Assembly (NCBI RefSeq): GCF_023256195.1
Contig: NZ_JAGDWX010000023.1
Coordinates: 839-64,838, forward strand
From: Acidithiobacillus sp.
GTDB taxonomy: Bacteria > Pseudomonadota > Gammaproteobacteria > Acidithiobacillales > Acidithiobacillaceae
DNA: 64,000 nt
Reading direction: 5' to 3'
In this document: positions 50,030 through 59,118 of the stretch, one piece after another
Position numbering within the stretch: the stretch's first letter is position 1
Layout: every line of letters starts with the position of its first letter
Program-made: the position numbers and the translations under genes
Notes under the pieces: generated by a model
The model's database searches: none
Seen by the model: the letters and a program-made list of their open reading frames with translations, nothing else
Told to the model about the DNA's origin: nothing

Positions 50030-50616
50030 GCTGTGGGTGAGTGCTCCGACGCCTGCAGAGCGGCGTCCGCAAGTCGCCGTTGACGCCTTACCCACGTCCG
50101 CAACTCCTTGAGGTCGTTGCGGATGAGGCTGGCCATGACCGCCAGAGACAGGATCAGTACCCCGAGGGCAGACCACCAGAGAAAGCTCGGCATACCAAAT
50201 ATGAGGTTGACGAGAAAAACACCGAGAATGGGGCCAAACAGGAAAAGGCTGAGAAGCCACTCGCGGCGCAGCACTGTAAGGACGGCAGCGGGACGCAGCA
50301 GCTTGGGCTGAAGCGTTCCGCCGTCTTGGGTAACGAGGAGTATGTCGCCCCCCTGCACCAGAAAAGCGGCTTTAGGCTGGGGGGGCTGGGGCAGCGCCAA
50401 GTACAGTTGCGCTACCGCGGCATCCTCGCTGCTGTGTGCTCGCACGCACCAGACCCGGCCGCCGCCAGAGCGCCCATCCGCTGTCGCGGCCAGGACGATC
50501 CCGGGTGCCCGCCACCAGGGCACCGGGCGCGCGCCATCCAAATTCCCCTCTACCCAGTGGGCTTTCCGGGAGCTTTCGGCGGCCGTGTCCGGCGCTGGGC
50601 TGGCAGGCTGGGGCAT
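50023..50616 (-). CDS. Uncharacterised protein with two TM segments near the C-terminus
   Basis: MPQPASPAPDTAAESSRKAHWVEGNLDG...EWLLSLFLFGPILGVFLVNLIFGMPSFLWWSALGVLILSLAVMASLI; TGATG overlap with the upstream lipoprotein. Confidence 0.65.
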   Translation of the reverse strand: MPQPASPAPDTAAESSRKAHWVEGNLDGARPVPWWRAPGIVLAATADGRSGGGRVWCVRAHSSEDAAVAQLYLALPQPPQPKAAFLVQGGDILLVTQDGGTLQPKLLRPAAVLTVLRREWLLSLFLFGPILGVFLVNLIFGMPSFLWWSALGVLILSLAVMASLIRNDLKELRTWVRRQRRLADAALQASEHSPTAH

Positions 50617-51008
50617 CAGCGCGTGGTGCAGGTGTAACCCGGCGGGCAGGATGGCGGTGGTGGAGTCGGGTTTTGATATTGTGGAGCCGTCGGCGTACAG
50701 ACGTAGCCTGGCGGGCATTGGACGTTGCTCGGTGGCGGCGCGTAGTAGCCGGGTTGTGGCGCGGGCGGCGCACTCTGCTCCTGGGATTTGGAGATCCCAT
50801 AGCCGGCCAGACCGCCGATCCCGGCACCGATGGCAGCGCCCGCCAGAGGTGAACCGGTCTGATTGCCGATGACGGCGCCGGCGATACTGCCTAGGAGGGC
50901 GCCGCCAGCCGTGTTGGCGGTGGTACGATCGGAGGCGTAGGGGTTGTTGGCACATCCCGCGAGAATCAAGGGCAGGATGGTGACGAGGGCCCAACGTGCT
51001 GTCTTCAT
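50616..51008 (-). CDS. Glycine-zipper lipoprotein with CPPGY repeats
   Basis: LPLILAGCANNPYASDRTTANTAGGALLGSIAGAVIGNQTGSPLAGAAIGAGIGGLAGYG; CPPGYVCTPT and CPPGYTCTTR. Confidence 0.8.
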   Translation of the reverse strand: MKTARWALVTILPLILAGCANNPYASDRTTANTAGGALLGSIAGAVIGNQTGSPLAGAAIGAGIGGLAGYGISKSQEQSAPPAPQPGYYAPPPSNVQCPPGYVCTPTAPQYQNPTPPPPSCPPGYTCTTR

Positions 51009-51164
51009 GTCCAGTGCTCCCTTCAGAATGGTAATCGGTCCGTGGATCCGCTAAGGTTCAGACAATTCCCGACACCTAGTATACTCGTTCGTGTCGGCGC
51101 TCGGCGAGTCCCCGATTGCGCTGGGAAAATTCTGGCTGGCGTCATCTACGGAAAGGTAAATCTC

Positions 51165-51554
51165 ATGAAAAATACTCTCGCAGGACTGCTTGGCGCGCTA
51201 TTTTTCTCGGCAGCGCTCGCGGGCTGCAGTTCTACCATAGCCCCGCAAATCAATCCGATACCCTACTACACGTATTATCCGGCCTCACTGGCGGTGGTGA
51301 CGCAGGCGGCGGAACGCGCTCTACCGGCTGCAGGGATGCGGTTTTCGGGGGTCAAGTCTGTGGATGCCCGAACCACGGAAGTGCGGGGATACACCAGTAG
51401 TGGCGATGCCATTCTCATCACCTTGCACAGTGAGGGCGCGGCGGTGACCAAGTTCAGTGCCAAGATTGGCCTGTATGGGCACCTCCGCGAAGTCCAGGAA
51501 ATCGAGCACTGGATGGGCAAATACGTGGGTGAGGCCATTGCCAGACCCGGGTAA
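51165..51554 (+). CDS. Small lipoprotein (DUF3568-like)
   Basis: MKNTLAGLLGALFFSAALAGCSSTIAPQ lipobox; AAERALPAAGMRFSGVKSVDARTTEVRGYTSSGDAILITL. Confidence 0.65.
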   Translation: MKNTLAGLLGALFFSAALAGCSSTIAPQINPIPYYTYYPASLAVVTQAAERALPAAGMRFSGVKSVDARTTEVRGYTSSGDAILITLHSEGAAVTKFSAKIGLYGHLREVQEIEHWMGKYVGEAIARPG

Positions 51555-51635
51555 TCCTTCTAATACCGGTTAGAGGGTAGAAAGGCAGCGGCCCGTGTGG
51601 CCCGAGCTCATGCCCGGCACAGTCTGAGGTGGGTC

Positions 51636-52202
51636 ATGGAGGAAGTAGCACCCGTTCGCAAGGTCATCATTGCTGGTCCCGTGGGCTCGGGTAAGACCAC
51701 GGCCCTGCAGAGCCTTTTTGATGGTCAGGCGCTGACGACGGACGCCCGTCACTCGGAGGCGGAGGGTGATCCTGAAAAAAAGACGACGACCGTAGCCATG
51801 GATTATGGCGTCATATCCTGTCCGGACCGACCGGAGCGCGTACACGTCTATGCCATCCCGGGGCAGGAGCGCTTCCAGTTCATGTGGGAGATTCTTGGGC
51901 GCAACACCGATGGACTCATCGTGCTCTTGGACGTGCGTCAGCCCGAGCCCATCGCCGCGCTGCACCTCTATCTGGAAAAGATCCTGCCCTACCTGAAGCG
52001 GCCAGCGGTAGTGGTGGGTCTCAACAAGCTTGCGCCGGAAGAACGCGAGGCCCTGCAGATGCCGCCTTATCTGCGTCACGGTGATCTGCGTCTGCGGCTG
52101 GCGCCGACGGATGTGCGCGACCGCCCGCAGGTGCTGCACCTACTGAGGTTGCTTCTGGCCGAGATGGTCCCGGGCGCGACGAATGGGCGGCAGTTCGCCT
52201 GA
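51636..52202 (+). CDS. Small Ras-like GTPase (COG2229/MglA-like group)
   Basis: KVIIAGPVGSGKTTALQSLFDG, KKTTTVAMDYG, VYAIPGQERFQFMWEILGRNTDGLIVLLD; start could be 51597. Confidence 0.78.
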   Translation: MEEVAPVRKVIIAGPVGSGKTTALQSLFDGQALTTDARHSEAEGDPEKKTTTVAMDYGVISCPDRPERVHVYAIPGQERFQFMWEILGRNTDGLIVLLDVRQPEPIAALHLYLEKILPYLKRPAVVVGLNKLAPEEREALQMPPYLRHGDLRLRLAPTDVRDRPQVLHLLRLLLAEMVPGATNGRQFA

Positions 52203-52308
52203 TCGATTCGGTGACTCCGGGGAGTCGCCTGCCTAGCCGAAACCGGTCCTGCAGAAATGGCGGTCGTCGACTAATCTACCAAGGCCCAAGCCAAACGGAC
52301 CGGGACGC

Positions 52309-53235
52309 ATGGATGGATTGATGCTGGTTTTGGAAATCGTAGTCGTGCTCCTGTTGGCGGTGGAGGTCTACATCCGCCTGCGAGCACGTCGAAAGCGTGA
52401 TCGGGAAAGCGAGCCAGCGCCCCGTGCCGAGGGTTCTTCGGTGGCGCAGGCGAAGCAAGCGGAGCAGGCCTCCCCCAGTGCGGGATCCACGGTCGCCGCG
52501 ACCAGCGCCCAAGCGGCGGCTGGGATAGAAGAAGAGAGCCTCAGCGTCGACGATCTGCTGAAGGAATCCGCCATCTACATGCAGTATGGCCATTATTCTC
52601 AGGCGGCCACCGTGTTGCGCTGGTACGTGGACCTGCGCCCGGACGATACCCGTGCCATCAATCAACTTCTGGACGCCTATCTCGCTCTGGAAGACCTCGA
52701 CGCCTATACCGAACTCCTGGCGAGTTTGGGGGAGAAGCTGGGGGTACAGAGCCCGACCTGGTGGCGTGGCAAGATCCGTGAGGGACTGGAGCGGGATCCG
52801 GGCAACCTCGAGCTGCTGGTCCTGGCAGAAAAACTGGGTATCCCGATACCCACACCGGGGGAGGGTGTGGAAGAGCCCATGACGGCCGCCAAGGCCCTGG
52901 CTCTGGTGTCTCGTAATCCGGACCCCAAATACGCCGTCTCGGTGCTCCACGCCGCAATTCTGGAAGAACCTCTGCGCTTACCCCTCTATGCCGAACTGCT
53001 GCGGATCACCCATCGCCAACGGGATCTGGAGGGCTTCATCGATGGGCTCATTCTTCTCTACCTGGCTCTGGGCGGCACCATGGCCACACTGCGCGAGCGG
53101 ATGCTGAAGGCCGGCCTGAACCTTGGTCCACATCCCTTGTGGCAGACCCTGGAGCACTGGGACGGTGACCGGGAAGAGCTGCGCCAACTGGCGGCCTCGC
53201 GACGGCTGCAGATCTCACCCAAGCTGCCTCACTGA
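52309..53235 (+). CDS. FimV-like membrane-anchored TPR protein
   Basis: N-terminal TM MDGLMLVLEIVVVLLLAVEVYIRLRARRK; SVDDLLKESAIYMQYGHYSQAATVLRWYVDLRPDDTRAINQLLDAYLALEDLDAYTELLASLGEKLG. Confidence 0.65.
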   Translation: MDGLMLVLEIVVVLLLAVEVYIRLRARRKRDRESEPAPRAEGSSVAQAKQAEQASPSAGSTVAATSAQAAAGIEEESLSVDDLLKESAIYMQYGHYSQAATVLRWYVDLRPDDTRAINQLLDAYLALEDLDAYTELLASLGEKLGVQSPTWWRGKIREGLERDPGNLELLVLAEKLGIPIPTPGEGVEEPMTAAKALALVSRNPDPKYAVSVLHAAILEEPLRLPLYAELLRITHRQRDLEGFIDGLILLYLALGGTMATLRERMLKAGLNLGPHPLWQTLEHWDGDREELRQLAASRRLQISPKLPH

Positions 53236-53256
53236 GGCGCTTCCCGGAAATGGAAA

Positions 53257-53282
53257 GCCCCTGGGGATTGCTCCTCAGGGGC
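53257..53282. terminator. Stem-loop between convergent fimV-like and metE genes
   Basis: GCCCCTG (53257-53263) / CAGGGGC (53276-53282). Confidence 0.45.
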
Positions 53283-53331
53283 GCTCCGGACAGCGGGGGT
53301 ACGCGAGAGCCGCCCCGCGCGGCTCCCCCCA

Positions 53332-55683
53332 TCAGTGACGCTTGCGCATGGCCTTGGCGGCGGCGACCATGTGCTCCAGGGCCGGGGTTACCTCCGGCCA
53401 CTTGCGTGTCTTCAGGCCACAGTCGGGGTTGACCCAGAGCCGTTCTGCCGGTATCACCCGTTCGGCCTTCTCCAGTAGATTGATCATCTCGGCTTCCGAC
53501 GGCACTCGCGGCGAGTGGATATCGTAGACGCCCGGCCCGATCTCGTTGGGATACTGGAAGTGGGCAAAGGCATCGAGGAGCTCCATCTGTGAGCGTGAGG
53601 TCTCGATGGTGATGACGTCGGCGTCCATGGCCGCGATGGCCGGCAGGATATCGTTGAACTCCGAGTAGCACATGTGGGTGTGGATCTGGACGTCGTCGGG
53701 TGCTACCTGCGCTGAGATCCGGAAGGCGCGGGAAGCCCAGGCGAGGTATTGATCCCAATCCTTGCGCTTGAGCGGCAGGCCCTCCCGGTAAGCCGGTTCA
53801 TCGATCTGGATGATGCCGATGCCGGCGTCTATGAGGTCCTTGACCTCGTCGCGGATGGCCAGAGCGATCTGCAGGGCGGTGCGTTCCCGCGGCTGGTCGT
53901 CGCGGACGAAAGACCATTGCAGGATGGTCACGGGACCCGTGAGCATGCCTTTCATGGGGCGCTTGCTCAGAGATTGGGCGTAGCGTGCCCAATCCACGGT
54001 CATGGGGTGGGGACGGGAGACGTCGCCAAAGATCAAAGGCGGCTTGACGTAGCGGGAACCGTAGCTCTGTACCCAGCCGTGGCGGGTGAAGGCGAAGCCC
54101 GCCAACTGCTCACCGAAGTACTCCACCATGTCGTTGCGCTCCGGTTCACCGTGCACCAGCACGTCGATGTCGAGGCGCTCCTGCTCCCGTACCACGTGGG
54201 CGATCTCCGCCTCCATGGCCTTGCGGTAATCGGCATCGGAGAGCTCGCCCTTGCGGTGCAGCAGCCGCGCCTTGCGGATTTCCGGGGTCTGCGGAAAACT
54301 GCCGATGGTGGTGGTGGGAAAGAGGGGCAGGTGAAAACGCTGGCGCTGGGCCGTGGCGCGCACCGGATAGGGGTGCTGCCGATGACCCTCGTCCTTGCCC
54401 AGCTCAGTGAGACGTGCCGCAACTGCGGCGTTATGGATGCGCTGCGAGGAACGGCGCGAGGCCACTGCGGCTCTGGCGCTGTCCCAGGCGCTTTGGACCG
54501 CGGCGATGCCGTGATCCGTGGCGCGGGCGAGGACGGCGAGTTCGTCCAGCTTTTGCACCGCAAAGGCCAGCCAGGATTTGAGCTCGGCATCGAGCTCCGT
54601 CTCCTGCTCGAGGTCGACGGGGCTGTGCATCAGGCTGCAGGAGGGGGCGAGCCAAAGGCGTTCGCCCAGGGCCTGCGCCGCGGGCTGGATCAGCTCCAAG
54701 GCAGCGTCGAGGTCGGCGCGCCAGACGTTGCGACCATCCACGACGCCCAGGGACAGGATCTTGTCCTTTGGATAATGGGGGAGAAAGACGTCCCGCTGTG
54801 CTGCGGCACGGCGCAGATCCAGATGCAGACCCGCTACCGGGAGCGCCATCAGCCGCTTCGCGTGGTCGGCCACGGACTCGAAGTAGGTGGCCAGGAGGAT
54901 CTTGGGCCCGACGGCTTTGGCAAGCTCGGCATAGGCCCGGTCCAGGGCCTCCAGCCACTCCTGGGGCAGATCCTGGGTCAGGGCGGGTTCGTCCATCTGC
55001 ACCCACTCCACCCCCAGTTCGCGCAGGCGCGCCAGGATTTCGCCGTAGACGGGCAGGAGCTTCGGCAGCAGCGAGAGCCGGTCAAAGCCCGCGGGGCCGC
55101 TGGTGGCGCCGTGCCCACAGCAGGCGCTGTCGTCGTGGTGGTGCTGCGGCGCATGGGCGGCCTCAGCGGCCAGATCCTTCTCCTTGCCCAGCCACAGGTA
55201 GGTGATGGGGCCGACGAGGACCGGTTTGGGAGTGATACCCAGGCCCTGGGCTTCGCGGACTTGCCGGAAGAGCCGCTCGCTGCGCAGGGCGAAGTGCATC
55301 CCTTCGTGAAATTCCGGGACGATGTAGTGGTAGTTGGTGTCGAACCACTTGGTCATCTCCATGGCCGGTTGGCTGCTGGAGCCGCGCGCCATGGCAAAGA
55401 AGGTAGCGAGATCCACTTCCTTGGCGTTGAAGCCATAGCGGGGCGGAATGGCGCCCAAGGTGCAGCTCATATCGAGCATCTGGTCGTAAAGACTGAAATC
55501 GCCGACGGGAATGAGTTCGACACCACAGGTCTGCTGAATACGCCAATGGCGTTCGCGCAGCTGGGCGGCGCGGGCTTCCAGCTCCTCGCCGTCGATCTCG
55601 CCGGACCAGAAGGACTCCAGGGCCTTCTTGAGTTCGCGTTTGTGTCCAATACGTGGAAAACCCAGATTGTGGACCCGAGTCAT
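53332..55683 (-). CDS. metE: Cobalamin-independent methionine synthase
   Basis: [63 protein letters not shown] zinc-site motifs; 783 aa. Confidence 0.97.
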   Translation of the reverse strand: MTRVHNLGFPRIGHKRELKKALESFWSGEIDGEELEARAAQLRERHWRIQQTCGVELIPVGDFSLYDQMLDMSCTLGAIPPRYGFNAKEVDLATFFAMARGSSSQPAMEMTKWFDTNYHYIVPEFHEGMHFALRSERLFRQVREAQGLGITPKPVLVGPITYLWLGKEKDLAAEAAHAPQHHHDDSACCGHGATSGPAGFDRLSLLPKLLPVYGEILARLRELGVEWVQMDEPALTQDLPQEWLEALDRAYAELAKAVGPKILLATYFESVADHAKRLMALPVAGLHLDLRRAAAQRDVFLPHYPKDKILSLGVVDGRNVWRADLDAALELIQPAAQALGERLWLAPSCSLMHSPVDLEQETELDAELKSWLAFAVQKLDELAVLARATDHGIAAVQSAWDSARAAVASRRSSQRIHNAAVAARLTELGKDEGHRQHPYPVRATAQRQRFHLPLFPTTTIGSFPQTPEIRKARLLHRKGELSDADYRKAMEAEIAHVVREQERLDIDVLVHGEPERNDMVEYFGEQLAGFAFTRHGWVQSYGSRYVKPPLIFGDVSRPHPMTVDWARYAQSLSKRPMKGMLTGPVTILQWSFVRDDQPRERTALQIALAIRDEVKDLIDAGIGIIQIDEPAYREGLPLKRKDWDQYLAWASRAFRISAQVAPDDVQIHTHMCYSEFNDILPAIAAMDADVITIETSRSQMELLDAFAHFQYPNEIGPGVYDIHSPRVPSEAEMINLLEKAERVIPAERLWVNPDCGLKTRKWPEVTPALEHMVAAAKAMRKRH

Positions 55684-55757
55684 GCTCTTCTCCTATGCCA
55701 AAGCTGCGGCCATGATGCCCCGAGGATGGGGCAATCTCAAGGGTATTTTATTCGGAC

Positions 55758-55782
55758 GACCCATGAAGCAAATTCATGGGTC
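55758..55782 (-). terminator. Stem-loop downstream of ubiE
   Basis: GACCCATGAA-gcaaa-TTCATGGGTC, perfect 10 bp stem. Confidence 0.5.
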
Positions 55783-55787
55783 GGGGC

Positions 55788-56582
55788 TCAGTCGAAGCGA
55801 AAGCCGCGGTGGATGGCGACGATGCCGCCGGAGAGGTTGTGGACATCGACGCGTTCCAGCCCCGCGTCTTCCATCATCGCGCGGAAGGTTTCCTGATCGG
55901 GAAAGCGGCGGATGGACTCGACCAGGTACTGGTAGCTCTCGCGATCCTTGGCGATCATTTCGCCAAGGCGCGGCAGGATATTGAAGGAGTAGAGATCGTA
56001 GAGACTCTGCAGGCCGGGCCAGCGGGGGTGGGAGAACTCCAGGACCAGCACCCGTCCACCGGTCTTCAGCACCCGGTGAATTTCGCGCAGGGCCCGTTCG
56101 GGATGGGTCATGTTGCGGATGCCGAAGGCGAGGGTGACGAGATCGAAGGAGCGGTCGGGGAAGGGGAGCGCTTCGGCATTGGCTTCCACAAACTCCACAC
56201 CGGCCAGCATCCCTTTGTCCGCCATACGTTTTTCGCCCACCGCCAGCATGTCGGGATTGATATCCGAGACGACGATGTGGCCGTTGGGCTGGATGCGCCG
56301 GTACAGAAGCGCTGCCAGATCGCCGGTACCGCCAGCGAGATCCAGCACCGTTTGCCCCGGTCGCGGGCGGGCAAGATCGACGGCGAAGCGCTTCCACAGG
56401 CGGTGGATGCCCAGAGACATGAGATCGTTCATGAGATCGTAGCGCTCCGCCACGCTGCTGAACACTTGGCGAACGCGCGCCTCCTTCTCGGGTTCCGGTA
56501 CCTCCTGGTAACCAAAATGGGTCACGGGTACGAGCTCTTGCCCGCTGGCCGTGTTGGTCTCGCTGGCATCGTTTTCGGTCAT
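55788..56582 (-). CDS. ubiE: Ubiquinone/menaquinone biosynthesis methyltransferase
   Basis: VFSSVAERYDLMNDLMSLGIHRLWKRFAV; VLDLAGGTGDLAALL; LAFGIRNMTHPERALREIHRVLKTGGRVLVLEFS. Confidence 0.96.
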   Translation of the reverse strand: MTENDASETNTASGQELVPVTHFGYQEVPEPEKEARVRQVFSSVAERYDLMNDLMSLGIHRLWKRFAVDLARPRPGQTVLDLAGGTGDLAALLYRRIQPNGHIVVSDINPDMLAVGEKRMADKGMLAGVEFVEANAEALPFPDRSFDLVTLAFGIRNMTHPERALREIHRVLKTGGRVLVLEFSHPRWPGLQSLYDLYSFNILPRLGEMIAKDRESYQYLVESIRRFPDQETFRAMMEDAGLERVDVHNLSGGIVAIHRGFRFD

Positions 56583-56595
56583 CTCTCGTCTCCGG

Positions 56596-57252
56596 TCAGG
56601 CTGAGCGCAGCAGTAGGCTGCCCTTCTCGCTCAGATAGTTGCGAATCTGCTCGGGAAAACCCGGCTGCACCGACGCGGCCACCTCCGGCAGCTCCAGCAG
56701 GTGCGCCGCCCACCGTCGCAGTTTGCCCAAGGATTCCCAGCGTGGCAATGGGCGCAGGCTGTGCAGGATTTCCATGCGCATGAACAGAGGGGCGTAGGCG
56801 GCGTCCACCAGGCTGAAGGATTCGCCGGCAAAGAAGGGCCCGTCGCTGGCAGCCGCCTCCAGGCGTTCCAGCTTCTCGAAAAGCTGGCGATGGGCGGCGG
56901 TGAAGCGCTCCTCGCCCTGCGCCACCATCATCTGGAACTGATCACCCAGAGCCTCACCGCCAAAGGCGATCCAGGATCGATGGCGGGCCCGTTCCAGAGG
57001 GTCGGCGGGGTGCAGGGGCGGGGGCGTGGTCTCATCGAGGTATTCGTTGATGACCTGGGACTCGAAGAGGACGACATCGTCATCCACCCGCAGACACGGT
57101 ACCTTGCCCATGGGCGAGATCTGCAGGAACCAGTCGGGTTTGTGCGCGAGGTCGATGTGGGTCAGGGTGAAGAGCACTTCCTTGTGCAGGAGCGTGATGA
57201 CCGAGCGCTGGACATAGGGGCACAGAGGGAAGCTGATCAATTCCAGTGGCAT
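56596..57252 (-). CDS. Glutathione S-transferase family protein (SspA-like)
   Basis: MPLELISFPLCPYVQRSVITLLHKEVLFTLTHIDLAHKPDWFLQISPMGKVPCLRVDDDVVLFESQVINEYLDE. Confidence 0.88.
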   Translation of the reverse strand: MPLELISFPLCPYVQRSVITLLHKEVLFTLTHIDLAHKPDWFLQISPMGKVPCLRVDDDVVLFESQVINEYLDETTPPPLHPADPLERARHRSWIAFGGEALGDQFQMMVAQGEERFTAAHRQLFEKLERLEAAASDGPFFAGESFSLVDAAYAPLFMRMEILHSLRPLPRWESLGKLRRWAAHLLELPEVAASVQPGFPEQIRNYLSEKGSLLLRSA

Positions 57253-57271
57253 GCGATTTCCTTGTCTCGTT

Positions 57272-57880
57272 TCAGCCGGTCCCCCGTGTGCAGCGGTAGA
57301 GCGCCACCTCCCCGAACAGATTGGGCAGGAGGCGGATCGCCCAGTTGCTGCGCCGCCGATCGTCCAGCACTACCCGCTGGCGGACCGCGATGCCGTTGGC
57401 GCGGCACAGGGCATCGAAGTCGCGGATGGTGCACAGGTGGATATTGGGGGTGTCGTACCAATGGTGCGGCAGGGCGTCCGTGACGGGCATGTGCCCCGCC
57501 ACCCCGAGCTGCCACCGAGCCTGCCAATGACCCATGTTCGGAAAGGTGACGATGCCCTCGCGACCTACGCGCAACATCTCCAGCAGGAGTTCGCGTGGGT
57601 AACGCACCGCCTGCAGTGTCAAGGATAGTACCACAGTATCGACGCTGCCGTCGGCAAACTGGCGCAGACCGGCGTCCAGGTCCTGCTGAATGACGGGCAG
57701 GCCACGACGCAGGGCCGCTACCACTCGGCTGTCCTCGAGCTCCACACCGTAGCCGGTGACACCTTTTTCCCGGCGCAGGTAGTCTAGGAGCTCGCCCTCG
57801 CCACAGCCCAGATCCAGTACCCGGCTGCCAGGCTCGATCCACTGGGCGATGACCGCTAGATCCGGACGCAGTGCACTCAA
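57272..57880 (-). CDS. metW: Methionine biosynthesis protein MetW
   Basis: [70 protein letters not shown] overlap with metX. Confidence 0.95.
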   Translation of the reverse strand: MSALRPDLAVIAQWIEPGSRVLDLGCGEGELLDYLRREKGVTGYGVELEDSRVVAALRRGLPVIQQDLDAGLRQFADGSVDTVVLSLTLQAVRYPRELLLEMLRVGREGIVTFPNMGHWQARWQLGVAGHMPVTDALPHHWYDTPNIHLCTIRDFDALCRANGIAVRQRVVLDDRRRSNWAIRLLPNLFGEVALYRCTRGTG

Positions 57881-59043
57881 GCGCGTCCCTCTTCGGCAAC
57901 GCGTTGCAGATAGGCAGACATGACCTCCAAATACTGGGGCACGGCCAGGAGGAAGGAGTCGTGACCGTGGGCCGCCTCGATCTCGGCGTAGCTGACTTCG
58001 CGTCCGGCGCGATACAGAGCCTGGACGATTTCGCGCGAGCGCTCGGGAGAAAAACGCCAGTCGGTGCTGAAGGAGATCACCAGCACCGAGGCGCGGATGG
58101 GCGCAAAGGCCACAGCAAGATCCCCGCCGTGCGCGGCCGCCGGATCAAAATAATCGAGGGCCTTGGTGATATAGAGATAGCTGTTGGCGTCGAACTGCTC
58201 GACGAAGCGGGAGCCCTGGTAGCGCAGATAGCTCTCTACTTCGAAATCGACATCAAAGCCGAAGGAAAAGGCCTTGCCGTTGCGGGTGTCGCGACCGAAC
58301 TTGGCGCGCATGGCGTCGTCCGAGAGGTAGGTGATGTGGCCGATCATGCGCGCCAGAGCCAGTCCCCGCCGCGGCTTGGTGCCGTGGGCGTAGTACCGGC
58401 CTTCGTGGAAATCGGGGTCGGTCATGATGGCCTGGCGGCAGACCTCGTTGAAGGCGATGTTCTGTGCCGTCAGACGCGGCGCGGCGGCGATGACGACGGC
58501 GTGGCGCAGGCGTTCGGGATAGAGCATGGCCCACTCCAGGACCTGCATGCCGCCGAGACTGCCGCCGATGACGGCAGCCCACTGGGCGATACCCAGATGA
58601 TCGGCGAGGGCCGCCTGGGTGCGCACCCAATCGCGCACCGTGACCATGGGGAAATCGAGGCCCCAGGGTTCGCCGGTAGCGGGGTTGATGCTGGCAGGGC
58701 CGGTGGAGCCTCGGCAGGAACCGATGAAGTTGCTGCAGACGATAAAGAAGCGTTCGCTGTCGATGGGTTTTCCGGGGCCGATCATGGTCTCCCACCAGCC
58801 TGGTTTGCGATCCTCCAGGCTGTGGTAGCCGGCGGCGTGGTGGTCACCGGACAGCGCGTGGCAGATCAGGATGGCGTTGCTGCGCGCGGAGTTGAGCGCG
58901 CCGTAAGTCTCATAGGCGAGGGTATAGCCGGGCAGAGTGCGACCGCACTCCAGAGTCAGGGGATCGGAAAAATCGACCGTCTGGGCGTGTACCAGACCGA
59001 CGGAATCGGTGGGAATGACAGCGGGCATGGCCATCCTGGTCAA
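57877..59043 (-). CDS. metX: Homoserine O-acyltransferase (MetX)
   Basis: [69 protein letters not shown]; start could be 59028. Confidence 0.95.
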   Translation of the reverse strand: MTRMAMPAVIPTDSVGLVHAQTVDFSDPLTLECGRTLPGYTLAYETYGALNSARSNAILICHALSGDHHAAGYHSLEDRKPGWWETMIGPGKPIDSERFFIVCSNFIGSCRGSTGPASINPATGEPWGLDFPMVTVRDWVRTQAALADHLGIAQWAAVIGGSLGGMQVLEWAMLYPERLRHAVVIAAAPRLTAQNIAFNEVCRQAIMTDPDFHEGRYYAHGTKPRRGLALARMIGHITYLSDDAMRAKFGRDTRNGKAFSFGFDVDFEVESYLRYQGSRFVEQFDANSYLYITKALDYFDPAAAHGGDLAVAFAPIRASVLVISFSTDWRFSPERSREIVQALYRAGREVSYAEIEAAHGHDSFLLAVPQYLEVMSAYLQRVAEEGRA

Positions 59044-59118
59044 CGGAACCCGTCGAGTGTAAAGGTGGGGAAAAGCCCAGGCAAGGGCAGCCGCAGTGGC
59101 CTGCTGCCGCCCCGATGC

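Noticed and set aside
48131-50260. 709-aa minus-strand ORF
   Set aside because: Antisense shadow of the ftsI-like gene; no domain signal.
52209-52228. Hairpin GGTGACTCC-GG-GGAGTCGCC after the small GTPase gene
   Set aside because: Good stem but a 2-nt loop and no T tract; too weak to call a terminator, and no conservation evidence available.
53749-55896. 715-aa plus-strand ORF
   Set aside because: Antisense shadow of metE with no protein-family features.
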